A DNA stretch of 64,000 nucleotides, taken from Patiria miniata. Its lineage: Eukaryota; Echinodermata; Asteroidea; Valvatida; Asterinidae. The notes under the pieces were generated by a model, which searched no databases, was not told where the DNA came from, and saw only the letters and a program-made list of their open reading frames with translations. Shown here piece by piece: positions 49,301 to 60,172 of this stretch; position 1 is the first letter of the stretch; every line of letters starts with the position of its first letter. The position numbers were made by a program, and so were the translations under genes. Where the stretch lies: NCBI RefSeq assembly GCF_015706575.1, contig NW_024037070.1, positions 3,777,874-3,841,873 on the forward strand, written 5' to 3'.

Positions 49301-52012
49301 TTTTTGCCACAGCGTTTGATGTGTCTTAGATCGTATGCAGCACCATCATGATAAGTTGGCTGCTCGTTGAATTGTCGACGTTCCTTCTGTGTTGTAATGT
49401 CTTCGTCCATCTCATCGACTTGACGCTCCATCTGAATCCGTCGCCCCTCATCCTCCACCTGGATATGCTCATTTACTTCAATGACGCCCAGCCAGTTCAA
49501 AAGCTTCTGCGGATCTTCTCGTGGTTCCTGACCTCGCTGGCGTTCTATCAAAAGAGCTTCGTATTCCGAACGACTCATGTACCTTTGTAGTGCCCAAACG
49601 TTCAAAAGGACCTTGGTAGGCAGTTCAATTATTAGAAGCAGAAATTGAATTGCCTCAGTTGTCGCTTGCAGGTGCATTTCTACTATCCTTGGATCTTTGT
49701 CTTGGAAAACACCTTTTTGCAAACTTAAAGCTTGTAACTGTTTGGAAAGGTCATCATGAATCTGGCGTTGCCTTTGAAGTTCAACTTTGTGATCTTCCAA
49801 ATACCTCTTGACCCATAACCTGTATAGACGCCAGCGATCTAAGATCTTTAGAGACCAGACACAATCGACGCTGTTAGCCTTCTCGTCAGTCATCACATCA
49901 GGCTTTTTAAGTTCCTCAACCGGTTCCACATCACGCTTATTACCACAGCGTTTAATGCATTGCAGATCGTACGCTGAATTTTCAAGAAAGATCTGGTCTT
50001 CAATGGTTTGATCGTTCCCCTCTTCAATGACACCAAGCCACTCCAAAAGCTTTTGTGGATCTTCTTCGGATGCCTTGCCTGGTCGGTGTGTAAGAGCTTT
50101 GTGTTCCGAACTGGTCATGTATTCTTGCAAGGCCTTGACGTTCAGTAGGACCTTCGTTGGCAGTTCTATCTTGAGAAGTATACGTCGAATATTTTCATCA
50201 CCCTCCCGCAGTAGTTCCTGGACCTTTTCAACTTCCCGTTTATCCCTTCTTCTATTTCGTCTTACGTTAGAAAGGTTCCTGTCTTTTAGCACATCACTCT
50301 GACTTCGACCTCCAACGCGAATTATCCGGCATTCACCAAAGTGATGGATTCCTTCCAGAAATTGGTCCAGAGCATGATTCGTATAACACACAACTAAAAT
50401 GGGCGATTGCGACGGAGGACCACCTCGAACTCGTATCCCTCTATACATTTGACGAGGAGATGCGTTGTGAAGGAGAAGCTGTACGATCTTCAGGCCGATG
50501 TAGGTCTTTCCTGTCCCGGGCGGGCCTTGAATAATTGCGAACTCTTTCGCCATTGCTGTTTGCAGAGCAGCTTTCTGTGACTCATCAAGATGCAAGTCCT
50601 CTGCACTTGGCCAGGTCTCGATCTTCAAAACCGGGATTTCAGTCGTCTTACTTGATTTCTTACCAAGTACAGTAAGGTCATACGTGACAGAATCGTCATC
50701 CCTTAGGCCCTTAACAAACGGACGACTAGAATAGAGGTATGCTGGTGGGTCAACAGTGGAAGCTACATCTACGATATATTTCTTAAAAGAAAAATTGTAC
50801 TCGTTAATCTGCTGTAGCCCATGCAGCACGTGGCGATATGGCTCAAAATAAGCTGCTGACTCTGCCATTATGTACGGACCTTCCGACAGATTACGAGTCT
50901 CATTCAGGAAGCGAACTTCAATTGTACCATAGGCTAAATCTGTAACGTCTCTGTTCTCCACCGTTGCACAAATAACGTGCTGGAATTTATCTTTTGTGAG
51001 ACAGACGAGAGAACCATACAGTAAACGCTTACTTGATTCCCAGTCGTAACCTTCGAAAGGCTCCGTGTCAAAGCCCAAGGTGTGGACCAAACCACCAATA
51101 CCCATTCTACGATTCTGAATATAGACATCGTTGTAGATGCGGATGTTCTGAGGACGGCTACTGGTATCTGACAGGAACTCGGTTACACCTTCCCGCAAGG
51201 GCGCCACAAAATCCTCCCTCAACAATCGGAACTGGACATCAAGGTAGTGGTCAACGCTCTCGTATCTGCCTTTGATTATGTTCTTTCTCAGGAACGGTTT
51301 TGTGACCTGCCGAATCTCCCTGCTCTCGGGGAAGATTGGGATATCTCTGAAGTTGTTTGGTGGTGGTTTCTCCGAGGCGCGTTCCTTTGCTGTTCGCTGA
51401 GCCTGTTCCACTGCGTGGTAGCTAATCTTCAATTGCTGGAGGTCTACCATAAGGCATTCTGACGTTACAACCTTCTCCAAAAGAATCAAAGCCCCGCCTA
51501 CTTCAGAGTAGCTACTCGGCTTGTTCTGCAGGAACAATCGAAGTAATTTCACAACCATACCCAGCCTATGGACATCGTTGTCATTCTCGCCGTCAATTTC
51601 ACTAGGTTCCTCGATCGGTAACCAAACCAAAAACCTTGTCAGGTGTTTACTAAGAAACAACGAGGACTCAACCATTGTTAGTACTACGTTTAATTCTTCA
51701 ATGTGCACTGACACAGGATCTAAGGAGCACAGGATTGATAGAACCTGTAGTATTAATTGCAATGTACTGTCACTGATTTGGTCTTGATTTAATAACGCCA
51801 TGCATTCATCTTTCCTTTCCGAAAGTTCAGAGAGGACAACGGAGGGTTTACCTTCCAAGAACTTCTGCAGTTGCTTCTCAGTGAATGGGAGCGTCTTAGT
51901 CTTAGGCTTGACTTGGTATGGCTCTTCGTGGATACTCCCTTGTACAGTGGTGTCCAGTTTTGGCTGCAACTCAGCTATGTTGCCATCAGCTGAGCTTGTG
52001 GCTGAAGTGTCA
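43399..52012 (-). CDS. ZNFX1-like helicase, gene 3, giant exon with five stalk modules
   Basis: This uninterrupted exon of 8.6 kb, joined to 52316-52986, predicts 3,094 aa against about 1,900 for vertebrate ZNFX1. Order: LREDFVAPLREG block; Walker A GPPGTGKT near residue 720; motif Ia; five tandem stalk modules (about 840-1885); MTTTGAAKCRAVL and motif II VVVEEAAE near 1896; GDHQQLKP; QHRMRPEIS; NFQGEENDIILLSLVRS; ALSRARMGFYCIGN; 18 C[G/D]H finger cores from about 2182; CRRGHVF...CPEC near 3057. The P-loop and motif II are about 1,176 residues apart, against 343 in gene 1. Every helicase motif is kept and there is no stop, so it should be active. It starts after acceptor GTCCTACAG, phase 2. 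The likely role is RNA binding/unwinding in antiviral or small-RNA defence, by homology only. Confidence 0.94.
44391..45115 (-). repeat. Tandem ~360-bp zinc-finger block in gene 3
   Basis: Two copies about 360 bp (120 residues) apart encode CxxE(V)KKKLPGCDH(Y/H)VSVRCS.DVSSF and the following CGHRCP finger. The alignment is clear between bases 44401-44560 and 44761-44920. The same pair is in gene 2 (spacing 360 at 21121 and 21481). Duplication of a two-finger unit explains part of the longer finger array relative to gene 1. Confidence 0.8.
47647..49626 (-). repeat. Three perfect-period 660-bp tandem repeats inside gene 3
   Basis: Successive copies are offset by exactly 660 bases (anchor 'gcaggtgcatttctacttct' near 47688, 48348 and 49008, and again near 49668), that is 220 residues in frame. 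Each encodes IELPTKVLLNVWALQRYMSR, DPQKLLNWLGVIE, a charged linker, KRCGKNRDVEP, VERVWSLKILDRWRLYRLWV and a charged helix ending in an Arg/Gly stretch and DPREVEMHLQATTEAI. Copies are nearly identical at the DNA level. Two more diverged copies flank the array (about 47050-47646 and 49627-50166). Confidence 0.93.
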
Positions 52013-52315
52013 CTGTAGGACATAAAATGCAACAAGTGTAACAAGCTGAAATCAGTATTAAATTGTAATGCTTCGGAATATGACTAGGTAAATATAAGTG
52101 TTGGCCGACTATCCAAGATTGAGCTGGTGAAAGTTGTTTTTATTTACTAAGTCCATGTCCTGTCTGCCAGAAAAGGTACACCTTGAAACGTCCTGAGAAT
52201 TAGAGCATTGCGTGGTAAATTGATCAAAATAATATAACGTAGATGTTTTTAAAATTTTATTTTGGATTTTTTTTTTAGAAACTACTTGATTAGAGATTAG
52301 CGATATCCTACTTAC
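52013..52315 (-). other. Gene 3 intron, about 300 bp
   Basis: Donor CTG|GTAAGT and acceptor GTCCTACAG, phase 2, junction codon TGT (Cys). It is similar in sequence to the gene 2 intron. Confidence 0.85.
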
Positions 52316-52986
52316 CAGATTGGTGCATTTTTGTTCCTATCTTCTTGTCTCTCTGTATCCATGACAAATGGTATGCTTTGCATTTGATGTGTGGTCTCAG
52401 ACTGATCATCAGGTGCATTTTTGGTCTTCGTCCTCGGGTAGACTCCATCAAGACGTGCTGTTTCGCTTCTGCGGTGCACGAGAGGACCTCTACGGTACGG
52501 TTGGTAACTCTCTCTATCTGCTCCATCTCGTGCCTCAAGCTTATAGTGTGTTGACCGTCCTCTGTTGTTGTCTGCATCAAATCTTCCGAATCCCCCACGG
52601 TACTGAAACGTTTGTCCGTACGAATGCCTCTTTCGAGTTGGCTCGGCAGATTTCTGAAACGACGCCTCTTCTTTCCCTCGAGTTGGATCACCTCGACCTC
52701 TTAATGTACGTCGGTGCTCGTAACTTCCCCTATTGATAGTTTGCTCGTGACGATCACTCTCCCTTGGTATGCAGGGATGTGTTTTAGGTCTAGCACCGGT
52801 AATGTTTGGATCTAAGTCATCTGTACGCGTTACATAGTTGGTAAAATCAGCAACACATGCGTGTCTTGAACTCTGGCGTTTTCTCTCCACTTCGATACTT
52901 CTCCTCTCATAAGTCGCATTGCCATCTTCAGAACAGACAGGAGATTGATAGGACATCTTACCGCGAGACCAACCGCCGAAGGCCAT
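52316..52986 (-). CDS. ZNFX1-like gene 3, first coding exon
   Basis: This exon encodes about 223 residues starting MAFGGWSRGKMSYQSPVC. It is hydrophilic and Arg-rich, with FQYRGGFGRFD, and probably disordered. The ATG is two bases after an acceptor (ctctatttcag), so an upstream non-coding exon is implied but not located. It is closely related to the gene 2 exon at 27016-27698 and unrelated to that of gene 1. The phase-2 donor joins it to the giant exon. Confidence 0.84.
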
Positions 52987-53358
52987 GACTGAAATAGAGC
53001 GAAAACTTAAAGTTCTAGTGATTTGAATGTCAATATTTGTCATTAGTCATGTTAAAAGTTGGAATCAATGAAAGAATGTCGACCCTAGATAATTTCTATT
53101 TGCATAATGCTGGCTGACCGGGTGTGCATGAAGTATGGACTGGTTACAATATGCGTGAATTCACCAGCAAAATGACTCGGGGTCCGTCTATGCTTCGCAC
53201 ACTGTTTCTTCAGACGTCTACCTGGTCGTCTTCCATAAGTTTATTATCAGGCCTACGTTTATTTACGTGCGAGCAGTGAACCGAAATTCGGGCTGAACTG
53301 CAAATTCCTATAATACAAAATTATTCAACAGATGGAATTTGAGGCTAAAACCCGTGTG

Positions 53359-54373
53359 CGGGGTTGGCTGATTTAAATCACGTTGATTTTAATCACTGAT
53401 CTTCATCGCGTTTGAAATCAAATGATTTTTTTAAAATAAAAATCACTGATTTAAATCGCTTTTTTGTAAAAATCTTATTTTTGGCAAAATCAATTGATTG
53501 AGGGTCATTTTAATCATTTAAATCAACTGATTCCACTTAATTACAAAGTGTAAGATGTTGTTAACACATTCATACATCCCTACCTCATCACCATCGACTC
53601 AATTCAGGTTTTGCATAATGACACAAAATCGTTGTTTTGATTGCAAAATATAAGTCAATACCTGAGTTTAAAAGTTTTTCTTCAAAGTTTTTAATTTTTA
53701 GGAGAGCACACTCAAGTTTGCTTTAATCATTCCTTGTTCTGTTTACAGTAACAATGTGAATTAACTGTGCTGGTGTAGGCTTACATGAACCATCAAAAGG
53801 TGTATTAAAAGTCCCAATTTATAGTGCTATTCTTAAACGTTTCTCCATAGAAATTTAGATTGAGATTGACATAATACCTTTTAATAAAGGTGCAGGGCCT
53901 GATTTCTGTTCTCCACCTTGTTTGAAGGACCATCAATCAAACACTAAGTTACACAAGGATCAGGGCTGCGGGTTTTGAAATTGGAAGCATTTTTATGAAA
54001 TCAACATGCCCATGGAGAACTGTCATATTTTTTTGCATACCATGTACAGGTATACCGTAAATCAAGTTTTCATTCATATCCGCACACAACGTATTTCAGC
54101 TGCATCAATCAAGCAATTCACCTTTAAAGTGTATTCAGTATTAATGTACCATTGAAGCAATGATGTAGACTACATGTACATGTACATGTAGAAGAAATAA
54201 ATTCCTTAGTGATGGGTGTAAGGGTGGATGGGGAGATTTAGACACATTTTGAGACATATCAATATTTTGAAAGTAAAAAAAATCTAAAAAATCTGATTTA
54301 AATTTTAAAAATTTGATTTAAATAAATTAAATCCAATTTTTTTTTTTAAAAATCAAAAAAATCGCCAACCCTG
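53359..54373. mobile_element. Non-autonomous hAT element with GATTTAAATC-rich ends
   Basis: Left end CGGGGTTGGCTGATTTAAATC-like; right end reads inverted as CAGGGTTGGCGATTTTTTTG. The flanks CCCGTGTG and CCCGTGTA form an 8-bp duplication with one mismatch. Both subterminal regions are dense in AAATC/GATTT words. Unit 1 has the uninterrupted site near 29878-29890. No transposase frame in 1.0 kb. Confidence 0.87.
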
Positions 54374-54866
54374 CCCGTGTATTTTTCGTTATAGCAATTA
54401 ACTGCAGAGCGCAGGTGTCTCTGGCATCTTAATAATGTTACAGTATCAAGGCGTGGTTGTTTTCACAGTTTGTGACCAACAACGTACAAAATTCTTTCTA
54501 GCCAGGCCGTATAAACGAACACAAAATAATGGAATAAGAACGCAGGCCGTCGATCGAGTTATAAAGCTGTCCGTGATCACACGATATGCAGTTGAAAACA
54601 GGAAACATGTAGGCCTAGGTCCTGAATTATAGGTATAAGAAACATACATGTACGTTATAATATAAAACATCAGTATTAATGGCCGTCTGTAGTTGTAACC
54701 GAAATTTGCCAAAAGAAGATATATACCATAATATTGAAGAGCAAGCTGACTACAAGTTCCTTGCAGATTTCAGGGCGGTTCGAATGCGTGTGATAGCTGA
54801 TCATATGCCTTCAACACGGGTGGTGGGGAGAGCTGGTGCAGTGTAAAATGTGGTCTCTATTTTAGA

Positions 54867-55644
54867 ATGTACAAACAATTGTGTATTGCGCGATCATTGA
54901 AAATAAAAGGGCGTTACAGGTCACGTGTGAGGTTAGAGTCCGTACGCCGGTGTCACATGAAATATGGACGCCTGTGAAATCTGGTCTTTAAAGCCAGAGT
55001 CCATCATTTGCAGCTATCTAAAAAGTAACTCGCGTAGTTATTGTTGAAAAACATACATGGTTGAAAGATAGAAAGGGGACTAAACTCCCTGTGAAATTAT
55101 TCTTTCTGGCAAGCTGTCATTTTGAAGAATTCAACAAAAGAAGGCCTTTTCAACGGTGCTTCTTAAGAAGCACCGTAGGAAATTCAAATTAGTAGTTCGT
55201 TTTGTTATTCGGCGAAGCGCGCGCAAGCATTAGCACGACGCACACGCGCGCCCGGTTGCTATAATTCGTCGGATCAGTGCGCGACATCGCGTAGCTGCAT
55301 TCGGCTCAGTGTGAGAATGTGTCTCGGACGCAGAATCCAGGCCCAATTCAAAACATGATTCAGCAACTTTTGAAATCGAGATCCTATAGAATGTTGTTTT
55401 TCTCGAAATATACAGCTAAAGCTGAGCTGAAACTTCATCAGGTTAGTTGTTCAGCACCCTTCTTTAGATCTTGGGCACTTTTGTTGCTTCAAACAAACAA
55501 AATGCACAAATTACGAATTATGATGAACTATACCTTTAAGTTGTTTACCTTATAGCATACGGACTCTAACCTCACACGTGGCCTGTAACTGCCCTTTTAT
55601 TTTCAATGAGGCATGCGCGCGCAATACACAATTGTCCGTACATT
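54867..55644. repeat. Long inverted repeat, ~80-bp arms
   Basis: The left arm (54867-54944: 'acaattgtgtattgcgcg' ... 'gttagagtccgta') is repeated inverted at 55558-55644 with good identity. The 600 bases between include a short perfect palindrome CGGTGCTTCTTAAGAAGCACCG (about 55156-55177, arms CGGTGCTTCTT). It may be a transposon end pair; a target duplication is not evident. Confidence 0.7.
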
Positions 55645-55647
55645 ATA

Positions 55648-55809
55648 CAAATATTGAGTGGCTCAGCGTGGAATGGGAGGAATATTATCGCAAGGTAAAA
55701 TCTGGACTTTTCCATTTCACGAGGTGAAGCCGGGTGAACTGGAAAAGTCAAGATTTTACCGAGCGATAATATTCCTCCCATTTCACAATTTAAAGCCACT
55801 CAATATTTG
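55648..55809. mobile_element. Palindromic MITE, 160 bp
   Basis: The arm CAAATATTGAGTGGCT and onward ('gggaggaatattatcg', 'ggtaaaatctggacttttcc') is mirrored by the right half to AGCCACTCAATATTTG, giving a long hairpin with about 20 bases of loop. No target duplication was resolved. Confidence 0.75.
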
Positions 55810-56045
55810 TTGTATATAACTGACATATAGATCCTTGTCATTTGATATAGGCCTATTTGAACTTTTTTTTTTCAATACAAAACTGGAGGAAAATGTATTT
55901 CTCTCTTCCAAACCACCCTTTCACGAAATGTTTGAACCCAACGCTGTAGCGCCCTCTCTTTGGTACAATACGCAATACGCGCAACGCTGAACGCGCACAC
56001 CAGCATGCATTTGCTCACAAATACCGCGTCATGATCCTAACTGTT

Positions 56046-59000
56046 GAATATATACTTGTTTCAACAACTGTCACCAACTGTAGCACACAATATTTTGATT
56101 AACAACCCTGGTTAGGCAAGCAATATGATTTATAAAATCTACTTTTTTAAAAGACAGGCCTTCAAAAGGTCTTTGTGGCATATTATTAACGTTTAAACTA
56201 AGATTTCATCGCTGGTGATGTTTGAAAACAATTGTGACGACGATTGTTGAAATCGCATTTTTTTTTGGACGAGACAGGTTTTAGGGTCATTGTGTTTAAA
56301 ATGGTGATATTTTTTTTAACTGATTGACCAATTTCAGCAATTTTTTTCACCCAAAAGTAGCTTATGAAATTAGCTTTCCAGTCATTATTATTTTTGGTGC
56401 TACATATTTTTTAAATATGAAATATAATTTTGGGGGCTTGGGTTCCAAAAACAATAACGAATTGCCAAAGTAAAGAATAATTACGACAGCAAAACATCTA
56501 AACTCTGGCAACTTTTGATGCTGAAATAGCCAAGACGCATAGCAACCAATAAAAATATCAGAAGCAAAAAAGTAAGACTCGCAACAATGGTTGGATTTGT
56601 TTACAAATGTTAAAATTAAGATTTATTCAATGCTCTCACATTTGTTATATTTCGTATTCAATGCATCGATATTTCTGACAGTAAAATGACAATATGAAAA
56701 GACAAGTAAACATAGTATTGAGTTGCTCTACCCGTAGCCGCTGTACTCTTTGTTTCCCAACGAATTCTCAATGTATGTGTTATTTGAACTGAAAAAAAGT
56801 TAATTTTTTCATTTTCTTATTATTATTTATTTGGGACGTTTTCAATCGTCGGAAATATGTTTTTGTTTTTGGTTACTTTCGCGTCCATATTAAGCGCACA
56901 AAAAGATACACCTAAATTATCGTCAGGTCGAAAATACCTCGAAATTCGTTGAGTAAATGATTCAAATAAACGTGGGTGTTTATTGTTGTTGATTTCTCGT
57001 TCAAAAGGAAATAACATTTGTATTGCTAAGAAATATATACATTTAAACCGACTGATTTGAAAGCAAATTTATTTTCGGGGTGAAACTCGAAAACAGTTTG
57101 GGAGAGTAACATTAAACAGTCCTTGAAGTGAAAATCCACAATGCAGCTATTGTTTGTGCCTAAGCTATGCGTAATGAGGTTTTAAGGAACAGTGGCATAC
57201 GGGGTTTCATTTTTCCAACTGTGCCTTTATACACACAAGCAGTGAAATTTACCAATGAAAAATTAGTTTTAACAGAAAATTGAAATGCATAGAATTGTTA
57301 AAACATGTATGGAAAAAAAAATTAAAAAAAATTAAAAATACAAACCAAAAACAAATTAGGGAAGACTTTACCATAATTGGATCTAAACAAATTTGCATAG
57401 ATATACAAGAGCCTCCACTTCAATCTCTTTCCTCGATTTTTGTATTGTCTTTAAACATCACTATTAACCTACACAAAACTTATAATATGACGTCAAGCTC
57501 AATGGATATCTTTTAAAAACAACTTAAGTTCCCATCGTACATTTGAAGTAAATCCTTGCATTACATTAATTTTGTGTGCCTTCCCTGCGAAACTCAGAGA
57601 CTTTTCTTAATTAGCTCGTAGAACCATTTGCAATATCAACATTGAATGTCCACTAATTTTTAGATGTATCTATAAATAATGATCTATCATTCTACCAAAA
57701 ACGTCTGAATCCCACACAAAAAGTACAGTAAGTTGTTTACTGTCGTTGAGAGACAGTGTTGATTGTAAACAACTATGTGGAGTTCGTCCGCTGAATAATT
57801 ACACATCCGATATTAATCGTTGCGTAATTTGAACATTAAAATGGGTCATTCTAATACGTTTACATTTTGACAATGAATATTAGCCACAAACTTGAAACGC
57901 CTGAAAAAAACTCATTCTAAGCAATTCTGTAGGATTAAAATATGTTGAATAGTTCGCAATGTAAAATATTATTTTAACCATTATACTATGCATTATTTTA
58001 ACTATTACGAAAAGGGCAGATTTTGCCTACAATGAAAATACAAATCAAACTACGTACTTTTAAACGATATATAAAACACCAAAAATCTACTGATACCACC
58101 AACTGTGTATGGAATTACAGTATAGTGTATAAAATAGTACATATAATATACGTCGGGATCCCAAACAATAAGTGCAAAGTATTTTACAGTCATTGAGACT
58201 AAATACCTTTGGTATGTGGAGTTCGTTACTGAATACCTACATGATGTCAGATCATGGGCGTCGCGAAGGGGGGGGGGGGGGGCAAGAGGGGGTACTTCCC
58301 CCCCCCCCCCTCCGGAAAAATGATCAATTGAGAATATAATAAAACAGTTAAGGAATTTTGGGGAAAAAAATTGCTGTGGCCCCCCCCCCTTGGAAAAATC
58401 CTGGCGACGCCCATGTGTCAGATATTAATCTGTTGCGTGATGTGAAGGTTAACAGGGATCACAATGAGGCCCCACTTGACAATGAACATTAAACATAAAC
58501 TTGAAACGATATTAAAATACGCAAATAATCTACTGGATACAATAACTCAAACCTATTATGTAATTTATGTTGTGTTCCAAAAATATGAAGTATATTTTAA
58601 ATCATTTGTATCTATTATTTATATGTCATGAAATCTACATTTCACTATGTCAAGAAAGGGATACACAGTTATAATGCCTGTCTACAGCAGTTTTCTCAAG
58701 AATATAAATTGTTATAATCTGTAAATATATAATGAATGTAAGTAAAAGATCAATATTTTAATACCATCAAATTGAATTTTGGAAATATGCTCAACAATTA
58801 AATACAAACGCCGTGTAGCAATCAATTTCAAAGTTTCTTATCAAATTAAAACACGTATTAATAATTGTTCCAGCTTCAAACGAAGTAACAATAACAATAC
58901 ATTCCATTTCTCCAAATCAACATAATCGACTTGAATTAACAGTCTCAGATATATCTTTATACGAAAAACTCTGCTCGAGAAATGACCTCCTTTCATTGTC

Positions 59001-60172
59001 CATGGACCCGATTCCCGACAGTACATGTCATAATTTACTTGTTTGAATCATTTGGGGTGCAGTCTGATATTTACATCAGGCCCATCATTTCAGGGCTTTG
59101 TCCATTGCTGGATATACGTACATTTTGGCTTTTTTTAATATTACTTTTGCCTTTCACTGGCGTACCGATATGAAGTACTGTTAGCACAGTAATTATTACA
59201 CATCTGACTACGCACACTCTCCTGTAAAACCAAATATACGGCCAACACAAGTTCAAACGTACTTACATAATCTTAGTTCAGTTTTTTGATTTTCAAATAT
59301 TAACGCTTCAGTTAAAATCCCAATTGTTACTGAGTGCATTTGTTGTGTTTTAATTTGCAAGTAAATATTAAGTAACGTTTACATTCCGGAATTAGATTCT
59401 AAATATCTAATACTCATACAAATCTCATCTAGTTTAAAAACAAATGAGCTACTGCATATTCAATTAAACGAAACTTAGTGTGAATATCTTTTCAGATACA
59501 AGTTCTGGTAAAAAGAAACTAGGCTCATACGCCTAATACGCTACGCTTTCACCATAATATTGATTATATTGTATAAACCATTTTCACTTATTAGCGCCAA
59601 AAAACACCCCAGCACAATTTGGTTTTATTTATTGATTATTCAGTGAATAAACACAATTTAATACAGTGTTGTTATAAAATGAAAATTGGCCAGGCGCACT
59701 CTGCGCCTGTTACACGCACACGTGCGTATGTATACCACGTGACTGCCACACGCCACTCTTTCGGGGTGCGTTCGAGCGTGTTATACTCATTGATCTCCAT
59801 CAATGGTTATACTCTCGTTAGTCCCGAGTGCAGGAAAATGTTGCGTGCGCATTACTCTAGGTGCAAGAGTATTCTCCCGGTATGACGGAGAGCATACTGA
59901 ACCCGCGGGTCGTACTCCTGCCGTTTGGGCGCTCCGGTGTAAACTCGTGTTAACACGAGAAGCACGCTCGATCTGCACCCTGGGCTTTTCGTGCGTATTC
60001 CATCTCAAATTCCGCCACACATGATACATCACACGTATACGCCACACAATACGCCACGGTTCCTGCACATTACCTCACGTGAAGGAGTAAATGTCAAGCC
60101 AATTCTACCTTTGATTTGCGTTGGATAACTGCGTGAAGGACGCGGTTTCAGATTCTAGTCAAATCGACAAGT
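56046..60172. other. Intergenic region downstream of gene 4 (start of unit 3)
   Basis: A close duplicate of about 39.03-43.4 kb, beginning inside the mariner-like element (56050-56450) and then skipping about 410 bases of the unit 2 sequence (39408-39820). It has no gene. It includes the shared G-rich MITE. A reverse-complement AATAAA near 59625-59635 is a possible gene 4 polyadenylation signal. About 125 bases near 59905-60030 are absent from unit 2 and partly present in unit 1, so unit 2 has a deletion. Confidence 0.7.
58253..58415. mobile_element. G-rich hAT-like MITE, unit 3 copy
   Basis: The same insertion as at 41630-41794, with ends CATGGGCGTCGCGAAGGGG and CTGGCGACGCCCATG. The flanking duplication is exact here: TGTCAGAT at 58245-58252 and 58416-58423. 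Confidence 0.88.

Larger units (their letters stand above)
52991..56045. other. Region upstream of gene 3 (end of unit 2)
   Basis: No gene was recognised. It holds a hAT element (53359-54373), sequence shared with unit 1 around 54420-54800, a long inverted repeat (54867-55644) and a palindromic MITE (55648-55809). Segments 52991-53230 resemble the upstream flank of gene 2 and may include its regulatory region, but no clear promoter motif stands out. Confidence 0.6.
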
